Assembly: GCA_948329865.1 (NCBI GenBank)
Contig: OX415249.1
Span: 115,170,286-115,234,285 of the forward strand
Direction: 5' to 3'
DNA from: Linaria vulgaris
Taxonomy: Eukaryota > Streptophyta > Magnoliopsida > Lamiales > Plantaginaceae
DNA: 64,000 bases
This document shows positions 21,590-32,929 of the stretch, piece after piece. The notes below the pieces were generated by a model. It saw nothing but the letters and a program-made list of their open reading frames with translations. It was not told the DNA's origin and ran no database searches. Numbering within the stretch: the stretch's first letter is position 1; the number at the start of each line of letters is the position of its first letter. The position numbers and the translations under genes were made by a program.

Positions 21590-23429
21590 ACTACAAGAAA
21601 AAGCATAATTTGTAACGAAACTTTTTGTTACAAATGGTGCTCTATTTTGTCACTAAAGATAATTGTAACAAATTTTTGTTACCAAAGATTTGTCGTTGAT
21701 ACCTCGTCGCCAATAGTTCAATAGTAACAAAATTCAAAAGATTCGTTACTAACACTATAGTAACAAAACATAAATTGTTACAATTTTTAACTATTTGTAA
21801 CATATATCATTGTTACTAAAAATTGTCTAATTGCCAAATGTTCTATTTGTTACTTATATTTTGTTACCAATAAGTGTTACTATTTTGTGGAAAGAAATTA
21901 TATTTGTTACCATAATTTTAAATTTTGTTTTAAATTGTTATAATTTTGTAAATAAGTACAGTATACCAATATATAAATGACAATGGCACAAAAAATTGAA
22001 AACAAATATATATAAGAAATCATGTATCTTCACCACATATGGCTAATCCAGACAAAAATAATTCAAAACACACACACACTATCATCTAGTTAGTAACATC
22101 AATCTTGCAAGCATGCAAGTAAAAGATGTGTTTGATGTGTGGTAATATCTCTCAAAAGAAAATAAATATCTACAAAAAATTGTTATACAATTGAGCTTTC
22201 TTGCTCCTTGCTCAATTCGGGATAGTTGGTTGAATAACCTGTCATAAGAACAAAAAATATAAGATATACATATGGATATATCTTATGTAACATAAACACT
22301 ATAGTAAAATTTTAATCAAAATGATAGGGCACATAAATCAAAATTCCATCAAATGAAAAAATGGCTCTCATAAAGGAACAAAAAGCACTTGATAGAATGC
22401 ATGACAAGCTTTCATTGTACATGCATTTACAACTCTAAGCACTTCCCAGCTGAATCATAAAAAAGAAGGGAACCACCCTATCAGTAAATTGTGTGGAACT
22501 ACACAAATATAAACTAACCAACGAAGCGAACTGCATCAGCAACATGAGTTACAATAGCATGCGCACAACATACCTTCAAGACTAAAAAAGAACAATAAAT
22601 GCTATACAACTAGCAATATATCTTTTTATACACCCTTTCATCTACATCTTCCTCAAATTCACTATTTCATACAAGGAGATAAAACTAAGAAACTAATGAC
22701 TTTCATTTAATTTGAAATGATATCCAAAAATATATTACATCATAGAAGATACTTGTGTAAGCATACCATACATTTAGGTTTCTTCTATACAATTAACCTT
22801 AATCAAAAAATACGCAATTCATCAAAATCTCATGAAAGTTGAGTCAAAAAGAGTAAAATCTTTGTAGGTGGCCAAAAGAAATAGTACATAATGTAAATAC
22901 TAAGTGAAAACTGCACTCACCAACTCCGCTAATTGAGCTGATATTCAAATAATTGAGATTCACCCAGTCCGATAACGAGAACCTGAAGTAGAATAAAAAC
23001 AATCCAGAGTCAAAGAACAAAAAATGAACAAGGAAATTGTAAGACAGAGTTTACTACCTCGTTCTTTTCTAGAACCAGAACATAGTATATTTTGATAAAA
23101 TCGATTTCCTTAATTTGTAATGTGATGAATGTCGGATTCAAACCCGTCAATTCAGAATGTAGAGTTTTTGGCGCCTCTTCTATCTTAATTACTCGATAGA
23201 AATGTTAACATGTTTACCTTACCCAGTCGATTTCAATTTACTACCACAACAAAGAAAATAGTAGCAAAGTCACAACTACAACAACGTATTACATCCATGA
23301 CATACTATTATTACAAACATACATGGTAAGAAAGAAAAAATGAAATGAGAACTAGATTTAGGGTAATGCGTAGTACCTGACAAAGTAAAGAAGATGATCA
23401 ATTACGAGAGTCTTTGTACACACAGGGTC

Positions 23430-23800
23430 ACCAACAACTACTTTAGTTCTTTCTGACCATCTTAGAGACTTGTCATTTCAACTTCTTGTCTTTGAAGTTG
23501 CTCATTATAATTTTGGATTGTCTCTTGTTGAAATTTGATACGGGAAATCACCTCTTTGCACTTTATTTTCCACCTTTCTCAATTTCTCTTGAACATATTT
23601 TAGTTGAGAAGACTCGCATCTCGGTCTTTTACTTCCTTTAGAAGCCACGACTCTGAGCCTATGCCTTTGGCGAACAATTATACCAAATCTATGCCTTGGC
23701 GAACAATTATACCAAGTCCATTTGCTAATTTCACTACATGTTGGATGGGATTTTTAAAACCTTCAATGAACTCAATTTCAAGCACATTCCATCCCTAACA
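23430..23800 (-). pseudogene. En/Spm (TNP1-like, Transposase_24) C-terminal fragment
   Basis: Minus-strand pieces read like the C-terminal part of plant En/Spm accessory transposases. There is a NGLGIIVRQ-type segment, a basic RVVASKGSKRPRCESSQLKY stretch and a Gln/Glu-rich coiled coil ending before TAA near 23463. A 30-bp segment around 23680-23720 (ACAATTATACCAA...CTATGCC/TTGG) is duplicated, which shifts the frame. Assignment is by overall pattern only, but a CACTA-type gene inside an element with CACTA-like ends is consistent. Confidence 0.5.
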
Positions 23801-24154
23801 TTGAAATACAAGAGTTGTTAACTGTTACTTATCTTACATGCTATGGAATCCTTTTTCAATACGTATTTCTTGTCATATGTCTAAAATAAATAAAGGTAAT
23901 TGAACTAAAAGCATCTTCAACACTTACATTTTTTCAAATTTCTTGCTTGATTGACTTTCCCGTACTTGCTCCTCATCCTTTTTTTTTGTTCTCTGATTAA
24001 GGATTAGTTATATATTAAAAAAACTTACAAGAACATAAAAATTAATATATTTAGTAAAGCATAACCACTTACTGTACATAAAAAAGTGTCCATTCAAGCT
24101 ACAACTAGCATCTTAAGGCTACACAAAAATAAATCGCAAGTGTTCTCTGGATCT

Positions 24155-24435
24155 TAACTAAAGTTGAGCAAAATTTCTGTAAATATTTAACCAAAGTTCA
24201 GTAAATATTCAGCAAAAGTTAAGCACAAAGTTCAGTAAGTATTAAACAAAAGTTCAACACAAAGTTTAATAAATATACAACGAAAGTTCAATAAATTTTA
24301 AAATGAGTTCAGTAAATATTTAACAGAAGTCCAACAAGAGTTTAGCAAAAGTTCAGCAAATTTTCACTAGAAGTTGAATAAATTTTCATCAAAAGTTCAA
24401 CAAAGTTTAATTAAAGTTAGGTTCAACAAATTTAG
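24155..24435. repeat. Degenerate tandem repeat, about 21-bp unit
   Basis: About a dozen variants of AAAGTTCAGTAAATATTYARCA lie end to end inside the nested CACTA-like element. Similar short tandem arrays occur near the genes of En/Spm-type elements. Confidence 0.75.
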
Positions 24436-24743
24436 AAATTAAACTTCACAAGGTGGAACTAATACAAATAGCTTTGATAAACAATAAAAGTTTAAGGATA
24501 AAGTTATTTCCAACTAGAAAGCATGATTTTCACAGTGCGTCATATTCAATATAGCATCCAAAAAGCATACATAACAAAATATATGCGCCAAGTTATTTTC
24601 TTTACTTGCATTAGAGGGAAGAAGTATGGTAGTCAATTACTATATTGTTGGCTTTCAAATTAACACTTCTCAAAATCAATAACATAAGGAAGCCAGTAGA
24701 ATCAATTAAGTATATTTAAAACTGAAAGTGCAAGTTTTCTGGA

Positions 24744-25584
24744 TGTTAGGATAACATTGAGATTTTCAATGTTAGAGTAACATTGCACGTCCAGAAACTG
24801 TTTTACAATCTAGTTATTATTATTATTATTGTTTTGCCTTATTCACTTAACTAACTGAGTTCCACAGTTGTAGTTGTCTTTGATTATTATTCAGGAAACA
24901 AACTTGCATTAGGTTGGACGCTCAAAGTTTCCAAGATGAGAAGTTTCCTATTAAAGCAAACGGCTTATAAAAGGAAAGAAGAAGTCTAGTGCGACTAGGA
25001 AAGCTTCCAAGGGAAAGTCCTGAATTGAAGAAGGAGTCTTTCCTTAGCTAGATCACTGGCGAAGGAACTATTATTCAAGAAGGACTGCGAGAACAAGGAA
25101 GAGGAGTTCGAGAAGGAAACAAGGAGAATTACCAACCGTGTACAACACACCTTGAAGTCCAAATCAAGAACCTATATATAGGTGTGAAGTACATCAAGAC
25201 AAACAACGAGACAAGAGCTAATCAATCCAAGAGATTAATTTACAGTTGTTGAGTGTTGTCTTGCTTTAGCAAAGTTTTTAAGTTGTTAGAATAGATCTAA
25301 GAGTGAGGAGCTTTTAGAGATAGTCGAAGCAACTCTTGTGTGCTTTGCTTAGTTTGAACAATTCGAGAGTGAGGAGCTTGAGAGTTGTGAGAACGCCTTT
25401 GTTAAACCCTTGTGGTATTTTGCCTACGGCTCGGAAGTTAATATAATCCTATATTCACTTCTTAAATTCGTGTTTGTTTATTCCGCTGCAAACTGTTACT
25501 CTGGTCTGCTGTTAAAGTAACATCGTAGAACTAACAGCAAACACAAACTGCTGTTAGAACTTCAGTGTTAAGTTAACATCAACA
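24744..25584 (+). mobile_element. Probable solo LTR
   Basis: About 840 bp beginning TGTTAGGATAACATTG and ending GTTAACATCAACA. It contains a promoter-like CTATATATAGG near 25172 and GC-richer leader-like sequence, unlike its AT-rich surroundings. No gag, pol or primer site follows. Composition and TG...CA ends suggest a solo LTR left by recombination. I could not find a convincing 5-bp target duplication, so the exact ends are uncertain. Confidence 0.45.
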
Positions 25585-27314
25585 ACGTATCGACCCGATC
25601 CACAATTTCAAAAACAATAAAGCACAAGTTTCTTTAGAACCATATTTCAGATTTGGAAGAAGATGGATTGAGTTATATAAACATGACCAAAAACCAACTT
25701 GGTTATGTCCTTAACGTAAGATCTTGCTAGATCATGGTAGAACCAATTAACCAAACAAATCTGGATCCCAACACGTTTCCATCAAGATAAGCATTGAAAA
25801 CCATGCTTGCATAGTGTTCACTGATTGATTAAACAACTCATTCAACAAAACGAATTTACGAATTTACCAGTTGACATAAAAAGGTAACATAACAATATTC
25901 TAACGACACTAAAATCAACAAAACTAAAAGTGCAAAAATAAAGGTGTGAGAGTAAAGAGTACCAAAGCCACACAAAAGCACATGAGTATGAAAAGAGCTA
26001 ACTGTTATACTCGCAAATCAACAAATACAAGGAAAAAACCCAAAACTAATCAACAGTAACTACCAAACGAATAAATACATCAATAGTAGCCACTACTGAA
26101 TCAAAAGATCGAACTATAACCCAGTCTCAGTAAATAATCATATTACAAAATTTGAAGAATAAACCATACCCTAATGAAAAATCGAGCAACATACTGAAAA
26201 ATCAAACGAGCCCATCATCAATTTTAGTGGGGGAAAGAGTGGTACCATGTACCAACCTTCGCGCTGGCTGCTTCCAGCTTCACACCAAAGTGCTGTAACA
26301 GAATGAAATTGAGTTTCTTAGATCTCTACAATATATAAAATAGAAAGGCTAAACTTGAAGGGAAAAGGATGTGAAATCAATCTTACCACATTAGCTCGTT
26401 CACTCCGCTCGGCGTGCCCTAATTTTCTGATTTTGGGAAACTTCTCGAATGTCTCCTTTTGTTAATTGGCGCACCCAATTTTTTCGTTTCGGCGCGGCAG
26501 AATTCGCCCAAAAAAGAAACTCCGAGAGTTGGTGGTCTACTAAATAATAATGTGATTTTTTTTTCTTGAACATTCTAATGTGATTCTTTTTATTCACATG
26601 AATGGTCTAATTTATGAGTTTAATATAGGTTAATTAAGTTTTGTAAAGTATGATGAGTAGATACCTTGTTTTAATTTTCTTTTTTCGTTTATTTTTTAAA
26701 GGATACTTAATTTTGTTTATGAAATAAAATAAAGTACAAAATTATTATCCAATAAGTCTGGACCACATTTTAATTCGTGGAATTTGGTATCCTTTTGATC
26801 CATTAAAATATTCCGCAATCCTTCAAATTATTCCTCATGAACATATTTATACTTTCTGATGTCACACCTTCGTTCTGCATCTATTTCTCTACATCCAATA
26901 TCAATAAATTTATTTCTGGTTGATTGTTAATTTACGACTTAAAAATAGTTATTAATATACTTCTTATATGCTGAAACACTTTTGACGCCTTCTGTGAGCA
27001 ATTTTAATTGTTTAGATAAGTTTGACAGGGTAACAATGCAATAGATATTATTTGTAACTAAATATACTTTGAAACTAAAGATGGATTGTTTAGTAACAAA
27101 TTATCATTTTTCTATAACAATTATCCGCTTGTTACTAGATATAAATTCTTTCTGTAACGAAAGTATACTTTTAAGTAACAAAATTCATGTCTTGTTATAA
27201 AAAATGCTACGTTCGGTAACAAAATTATTATTTTGTTACAATTACCTTAGAACCAGTAACAAATTCCTCTTTTGTTACTATTATTTTGTTACATGAAATG
27301 CATTTTGTTGTAGT

Positions 27315-29011
27315 GGCTCGACCCGGATTCTTGCCCTTCTCCTAGGCCATCTACTCCACCGCGTACTCACACCATGACCACTCGCGCTCAAAACAACATC
27401 TTTAAGCCGAAGCACATCTACTTCGCTTTTAAACATCCGGTTTTGGGCCCCGTCGCACCTACATGCGTTTCTCAAGCACTTAAGGATCCGCTTTGGCGTG
27501 CGGCTATGGCTGAGGAGTACACGACACTTATGCAATTTGGTGTTTGGGATTTGGTCCCTTCCTCGTTAGGGAAGAACATTATTGGCTCCAAATGGGTGTT
27601 TCACATTAAACGTCATCCCGATGGGTCTATTGATCGGTACAAGGCTCGTTTTGTTGTGAAGGGCTTCAATCAACGTGAGGGTGTTGACTTCAAGGAAACC
27701 TTCAGCCCCGTTGTCAAACCCGTCACTATTCGACTTGTGTTGTCGTTAGCGGTTATGCGTGGTTGGTCGTTACGCCAACTTGATGTCAGCAATGCTTTTC
27801 TTCATGTCAAGTTTAATGAGGCTGTGTTTATGTCTCAACCTCAGGGTTTCGTTGACCCATCTTTCCCTCATCATATTTGTCATCTCAAGAAGTCTTTGTA
27901 TGGTTTGAAGCAAGCTCCTCGCGCTTGGTTTCTTGCTTTGTTTGTCGAGTTATGTGTTGTTGGGTTTAGTCAGTCCAAGTCTGATTCCTCCCTTTTTATT
28001 TACTCCAAGGGTCATGATGTTGTTTACCTCCTTGTTTACGTGGACGATATTATCGTGACAGGGAGCAACGACACGCTTATCTCGCGTATTGTTCGTGGTC
28101 TTGGTAGTAAGTTTGCGGTTAAAGATTTGGGACATCTCTCCTACTTTCTTGGTGTTGAGGTTTTCACTTGCAAAGAGGGCCTCTTTCTTTCGCAACATAA
28201 ATACATGGGTGATATTCTTGCTCGACACAAGATGGATGGTGCTAAACCTTTAGCTACTCCCATGGCGTCAACCTCGGTGGTCTCAACTTCCACATCCTTG
28301 ACCGATGCTACGGAGTACAAGCGTGTTATTGGCGCCTTGCAATATCTTACTTTGACTCGTTCTGACATTGCCTTCTCGGTCAATAGGTTGGCGCAACGGA
28401 TGTCCGCTCCCACTGAGACTGATTGGACAGCTCTCAAACGTATCCTACGTTACCTAAAGGGTACGCTCTCTCATGGACTGCTTCTTCGCCGTGCCTCCTG
28501 CCCTCGTCTTCTTGCTTACTCTGATGCGGATTGGGCAGGTGATCCGGGCACTGCTGCGTCTACTTCGGCCTATATTATATTTTTTGGTGGCAATCCCATC
28601 ACTTGGTCTTCTCGTCGCCAACGTGCTATTTCTCGATCTTCTACTGAATCCGAATATAGGGCCTTGGCGAATGTAGCTGCTGAAGTTCGTTGGTTGCAGC
28701 ATTTGTTTCGTGAGCTAGGTGTCTCTCTTCCTTCTCCCCCGCGTGTTCTTTGTGACAACTTAGGGGCGATCCGTACATCTCTTCATCCCATTTTGCATTC
28801 TCGAATGAAGCATATCTCTATTGATCTACACTTCGTTCGCGATCTTGTCAACAAGGGCTTTCTCAGTGTTTCGTACATCAACACGACTGATCAACTCGCG
28901 GATCTCCTCACCAAACCGTTGCCTCGTGCTCGTTTTCTTCTCCTACGGTCCAAAATCGCCATCGCCGATGGGTCGTCGATTTTGCGGGGGCGTATTAGAC
29001 AAGAGTCCTAG
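27315..29011 (+). CDS. pol: Copia reverse transcriptase-RNase H
   Basis: One open frame of 545 codons from the ATG at 27374, in frame with pol sequence back to the insertion edge at about 27315. Reverse transcriptase motifs are present: SKWVFHIKRHPDGSIDRYKA, SLYGLKQAPRAW and the catalytic YVDDI near 28040. RNase H follows with YSDADWAGDP and SSTESEYRALA. The frame ends 18 bases inside the 3' LTR. The ATG is only the first methionine after the insertion; the true polyprotein began at gag. The frame looks functional, but the protein would not be made normally because gag, integrase and the junction are broken. Confidence 0.92.
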
Positions 29012-29146
29012 TCTTTGTAATTTAGGAGAATATTCTTTGTATTTATTTCCTTTTTGTAATTATCTCTTTCCTTCTTGTATTCTAAGTTGTACTTATATAT
29101 ACCACCATTGAGTGAAGAATAAAATCATCACTTCATAAATCTTATA
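28993..29146 (+). repeat. Copia 3' LTR
   Basis: The 154-bp right LTR, differing from the left at three positions and followed by the GGCAG duplication at 29147-29151. The purine-rich TTTGCGGGGGCG precedes it as the likely polypurine tract. Confidence 0.93.
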
Positions 29147-29151
29147 GGCAG

Positions 29152-29484
29152 TTCGCAGTATTGAAAAATTGTCACAGTATGAATAAAATTATTTTTAAAA
29201 ATAATGGATGCAGGTACAGTTTTACAAAAAAAAACAAATTGGGGAAAAAATTACAAAACCCAAAACACTAAGGGCCTAAAGAACGAGAATTGATAAAACT
29301 TGATAGTTGGATGACTAAAATAGAAAATCTCTTAATTAAAGGACTAAAATTGAAATAAACTATAGATAAAGGACGACTTTTGATGATTCATTTATTTTAA
29401 AACTTTATATAACAAAATAGATGGTTATTTTATTTTTTAATTACTTTTTTTTATTTATCACTATTGTCCGCTTATACTTTATAT
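29152..29484. other. Non-coding interval
   Basis: No gene is visible. Phrases such as GGACTAAAATTGAAAT and GGACGACTTTTGATG resemble those around 3340-3420 on the other side of the paralogous BAHD copy, so this may be more duplicated flank. Confidence 0.4.
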
Positions 29485-29642
29485 ATTATAAAACGGTATT
29501 GGCGTTTTAGGTTGATACCTTATATTAAAACAAAAATATTCAGCATTTATTATTCATGATGTAATCAATAACCATTATTATTATTCAGCATGCAGGGAAT
29601 TAATCATGAGAAAACTTGACGACGTTACTACGTACCAGATGA
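29485..29642. repeat. Duplicated BAHD 3' flank, second copy
   Basis: GCGTTTTAGGTTGATA, CATGATGTAAT and CAGCATGCAGGGAATTAATC match 3590-3680 plus 5468-5515 at the intact gene. Here the block is continuous, with only about four TTA triplets, and represents the state before element A inserted. Confidence 0.8.
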
Positions 29643-31063
29643 TCAGGCAACCTTATTATTAGTTACAAGAGTTGGAATATCTTGATAGAAAAACTTCTTG
29701 AAATCCGCCATGCATTCAGATTGAAGACGCAGAGCAACAACTAAACCGCCAACCTCTTCATAATCCCGTAGCATTAGTGACTCTCCATCGCTGTAATGTG
29801 ACATTACAGGAGCCATATAGATTTCCTTTCCCCAGCCAAAATCCAATCCGTACAACGGAAGCCACATCCAGCTCACGATTTCGAAATTTGGGTTCCCACA
29901 GAATGGTGGCGGCCCCTCTAATAATCTACTACGCATGTGTATGTCTTGATTCCCCGACAAATCTTTCTTGTTTTTCCAGAAATCAATGGCCGAATGTACG
30001 TATTCGTTGGTCACCTTAGCAACAGCACGACGAATCCTGCCTGCAGCGTAGCCTAGAGGCATAGTTACTATATCTCCCGATATGCCGGATGCATCCACGA
30101 TTTCAATCCCATTGCCGAAGAACTTGTCGGGCAGTGGTGGCTCCATGCGTTTGCGTATGTCCACGTAGAGTCCCACTGTAGTTGGCTGCTCGGGCACGTG
30201 CCTACGTGCCTTGCATAAGGATCTCCACATGTGCCCTACTATTGATTCGTATCGAGTGTAGGCACGGACATTGTCACCATTGATATCCTCATTATGGCCA
30301 TTACTATTATTATTATTAGCTTCATTCTTGAGCATTTCCACCTGAATCTTTGACAGCTTCAGCATGGCAATCTCGGTGACCTTCTTCCTCTCGATCTCGC
30401 TGCTCGTTTGTCCAATCAAAAGGGGAGGGGACTTAGCGTAGTCGGGCTTGAAACTATTTTTACTCTCTCCGATTATGAATGGAATGTCTTCTCCAGCCCC
30501 CAGAACTTTCCGATTAAGGAAAGGAGGTGTGCCTAACCGTTCTCCACAGCGAGCCTGGCCCACTCTGAGAGAAAATGGAGGCCGCTTTGGCCATCAACTA
30601 TTGCATGTGATACAGAGACATGTAGAACAATGCCACCACAAGTGAATTTGGTTAACTGCACGAGCAATAAAGGAATTTCTTCAATGGAATCTCTATAATT
30701 GATTTGAGGAATGAGGTAATGGACATGCGGAGATGTGGCAAAATCACCAAAGTCGTCTAAAGTGGAGTCGATGCAGGAGGCCTCAATGAGCTGCACTCCC
30801 TTGCCGTTGCACTCAAGCTCGAGATGGGACCCATTTAGCCAACGTAAGCGCCCGGCTAATGGGTAAAAGAACACCAATACTTTGCCCAGAGATTTTTTTA
30901 GGTTTGTGAAAATGGTGTCCAATTTCTGTGTTGGACAGTCTTTGTAGAAATAGTTTGTCTGGACATGAGTTATTATACCTATTTGGTCGGATTCTGTCAA
31001 TGCCATGCGGCCGTTCCATGTTGGCTCCGCTGGTTGGACTAAGCATGAATTGTTCACAATGAC
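29643..31063 (-). pseudogene. BAHD acyltransferase pseudogene, paralogue of the gene at 5516-6943
   Basis: Nearly full-length second copy, broken twice. The sequence corresponding to the start codon is gone: about 25 bases present in the intact gene are missing, and a TAG sits directly before the first matching codon. Near 30541-30552 one base is lost relative to the intact gene (CCACAGCGAG against CCACGAGCAAG), shifting the frame just after LSEWARLA. The HAIVD catalytic motif and DFGWG are both preserved, so decay is recent. Reading through the break would need a sequencing error or an alternative start. The Asn-rich loop is shorter than in the intact copy. Confidence 0.9.
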
Positions 31064-32005
31064 CTACAAATTATCACATGGAGAATGTAGCTTGTTATTT
31101 CAAAATGGGGTTACTAAACCAAAGTTCACATCCAGTTTAAGTACTTATTTCAAGTTCAGGGATCGATTTCTACCTCTATGGCTAAGGACTTTTAATTTTG
31201 CTCAATCCTATACTAGATTGTGTTAACCAAATTAGTTCTTTTGTTGTTCCAAGACTTAAAACACCGTACCACAATTAACAACTAATTAAATTAACTACAC
31301 GAGATATCAAAATAATCGTCAACCTTCACCATGTCCGCTTGAGATTCGCGCGATGCGCCGCCTCGTATCGCCTGCTCCCCTGCCACCTTCTCCAGAATTT
31401 ACAGCTATTACTCACTTTCACTCATTTTCTATCTATAATTTTCTTACCTATAGCATTATCCATCAACCTTCTCCTCTCTTTTACTCTCTTGGCAGTTCTC
31501 TTTTGACGTTTGATCAACTCTTACCTCTTAACCAGGTACGTTCGTGGGTACGTTCGTGGGTGCTAGTGCGTTAGAGGTGTGCACGAGGGATGGTTGACAG
31601 GTGGAGAGGTGGTGATCATTGAGCATGCAGGAGGTTGACAATAGTCAATTTATGTGGCAGAGTTGAATTCAATATTGTACGTCTAATGGTCCGTATAGCT
31701 GTGGAAGTATGCATATATAATACTTAAATATATATCTTTAAGTACATATCTTTTAGTGGGTTTGCTTTATGGCATGGGAATATTGGTGATATTTGTTTTA
31801 TCCAAACATTAACTGCATATCTCGCTCCATTCAATATTGAAATGCATGAGTTACCTTTGTGGCATTTACATTATATAGCAACTTAATTTATATTGTCACC
31901 TATTTCTAATTTAGATATGGTACGATCAATAATAGTCGACTGACTCTCAACTTGAGATACTTTTCGTCTGAACATTTAGCTCATAATTTTTCAAGTGTTA
32001 TACTA
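31064..32005. other. Upstream region of the BAHD pseudogene, non-coding
   Basis: The first bases upstream match the intact gene (AATAACAAGCTACATTCT on the minus strand) and then diverge. No gene is seen. A GC-richer stretch at 31340-31400 and a duplicated GTACGTTCGTGG at 31536-31560 are the only notable features. Confidence 0.45.
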
Positions 32006-32929
32006 TTAGGGCATGTTTGGTTCCAACTATAACGATAGATAAGTCCCTTTATCTATCGTAATAAACTGTTTGGTTTGAATGTTAACGCATTCAGGCTATC
32101 TGCCAAGCCCGTCCAAAAGGTGGTTTTATCCACTGAAATCCATCTCCCCCCCCCCCCCCATGATAAGTTATCTCCGCCATTGGATGATAATTCCCACAAA
32201 CTTGAATTGTCCGAATTACCCTCAAGTTTACATGTGTTGCACCACGATTGGATCGTGAATTATTCAGATTTTACCACCCAACACATAACCCTTCCCCCCC
32301 CCCCCCCAAAAAAAAAACGCATTGTGGCGTCTGAATCAAAATTAGGGTTCCTCAATTCACAACCAACGGCGACAAAATTAGGGTTCCTCTGACGAGCGGC
32401 GCAACCCTGATTTCTCGTACCCAGGTAAGATTTTCAGACTCGTCCATTGTTTAAGGTTGTTCTCTTTACGATTTTCTCTTTTCTAAAGTAGTAATTCATA
32501 CGCAACGCATGAGTTTGTTCGAAAAAGGATACCTTTGCGCATGCTTTCCGAAATTCTGAGTGTTTGCAGGTATAATCGCACTCCCTTTGCATTGGTTTCT
32601 GTAAAATAACCTGGATTTGTTTAATTAAATTTCAGTCGATTGCACCCATGCTTAAATCCAGCTGCATGCGTTAATTAAACATGTGTATAGGTTCCACCAT
32701 GGTTGAGTATTGGATTCCTTTATGTATTGTGTTGACTTTGTGTGGTTGTGACAGTCCAGAAATCCTTGTTGTTTTTATGGTTATGAATATTAGGGCTAGA
32801 AATTTAGGAGCCTTTTATATGGATGGTGATTATTGTTCGTAATCTGGCACTGATAGACGTTAAGAACATGAACATGAACATGATATTGGTGTTTAATATT
32901 TGGGTGATATTGTGTTGTCACATGATCAG

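Larger units (their letters stand above)
21590..27314. mobile_element. CACTA-like element nested in the Copia pol gene
   Basis: About 5.7 kb interrupts Copia pol exactly between integrase and reverse transcriptase. The ends are ACTACAAGAAAAAGCAT at left and, in reverse complement, CACTACAACAAAATGCAT at right. Both are followed by many copies of TTTGTTAC / GTAACAAA (21608-21930 and 27040-27300), the subterminal pattern of CACTA transposons. A clear 3-bp target duplication is not visible, and the first base at the left is G rather than C. Inside are a fragment of an En/Spm-type transposase (23430-23800), a 21-bp tandem array and a probable solo LTR. The element cannot mobilise itself. Confidence 0.7.
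18709..29146 (+). mobile_element. Ty1/copia retrotransposon with TA...TA LTR ends, split by a nested insertion
   Basis: A 10.4-kb interval bounded by 154-bp LTRs that differ at three positions. GGCAG flanks both sides (18704-18708, 29147-29151), an exact 5-bp target duplication, so the LTR ends are fixed as TATTAG...CTTATA rather than TG...CA. Domain order is gag, protease, integrase, reverse transcriptase, RNase H, which defines Copia. A 5.7-kb CACTA-like insertion (21590-27314) separates integrase from reverse transcriptase; without it the element is about 4.7 kb. The gag-integrase half carries stops and frameshifts, while the RT-RNase H half is one open frame. Confidence 0.93.

Noticed and set aside
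21590..27314. Calling the nested insert a Mutator-like element
   Set aside because: No 9-bp duplication is found, while the CACTACAA-type ends, subterminal repeats and En/Spm-like fragment fit CACTA better.
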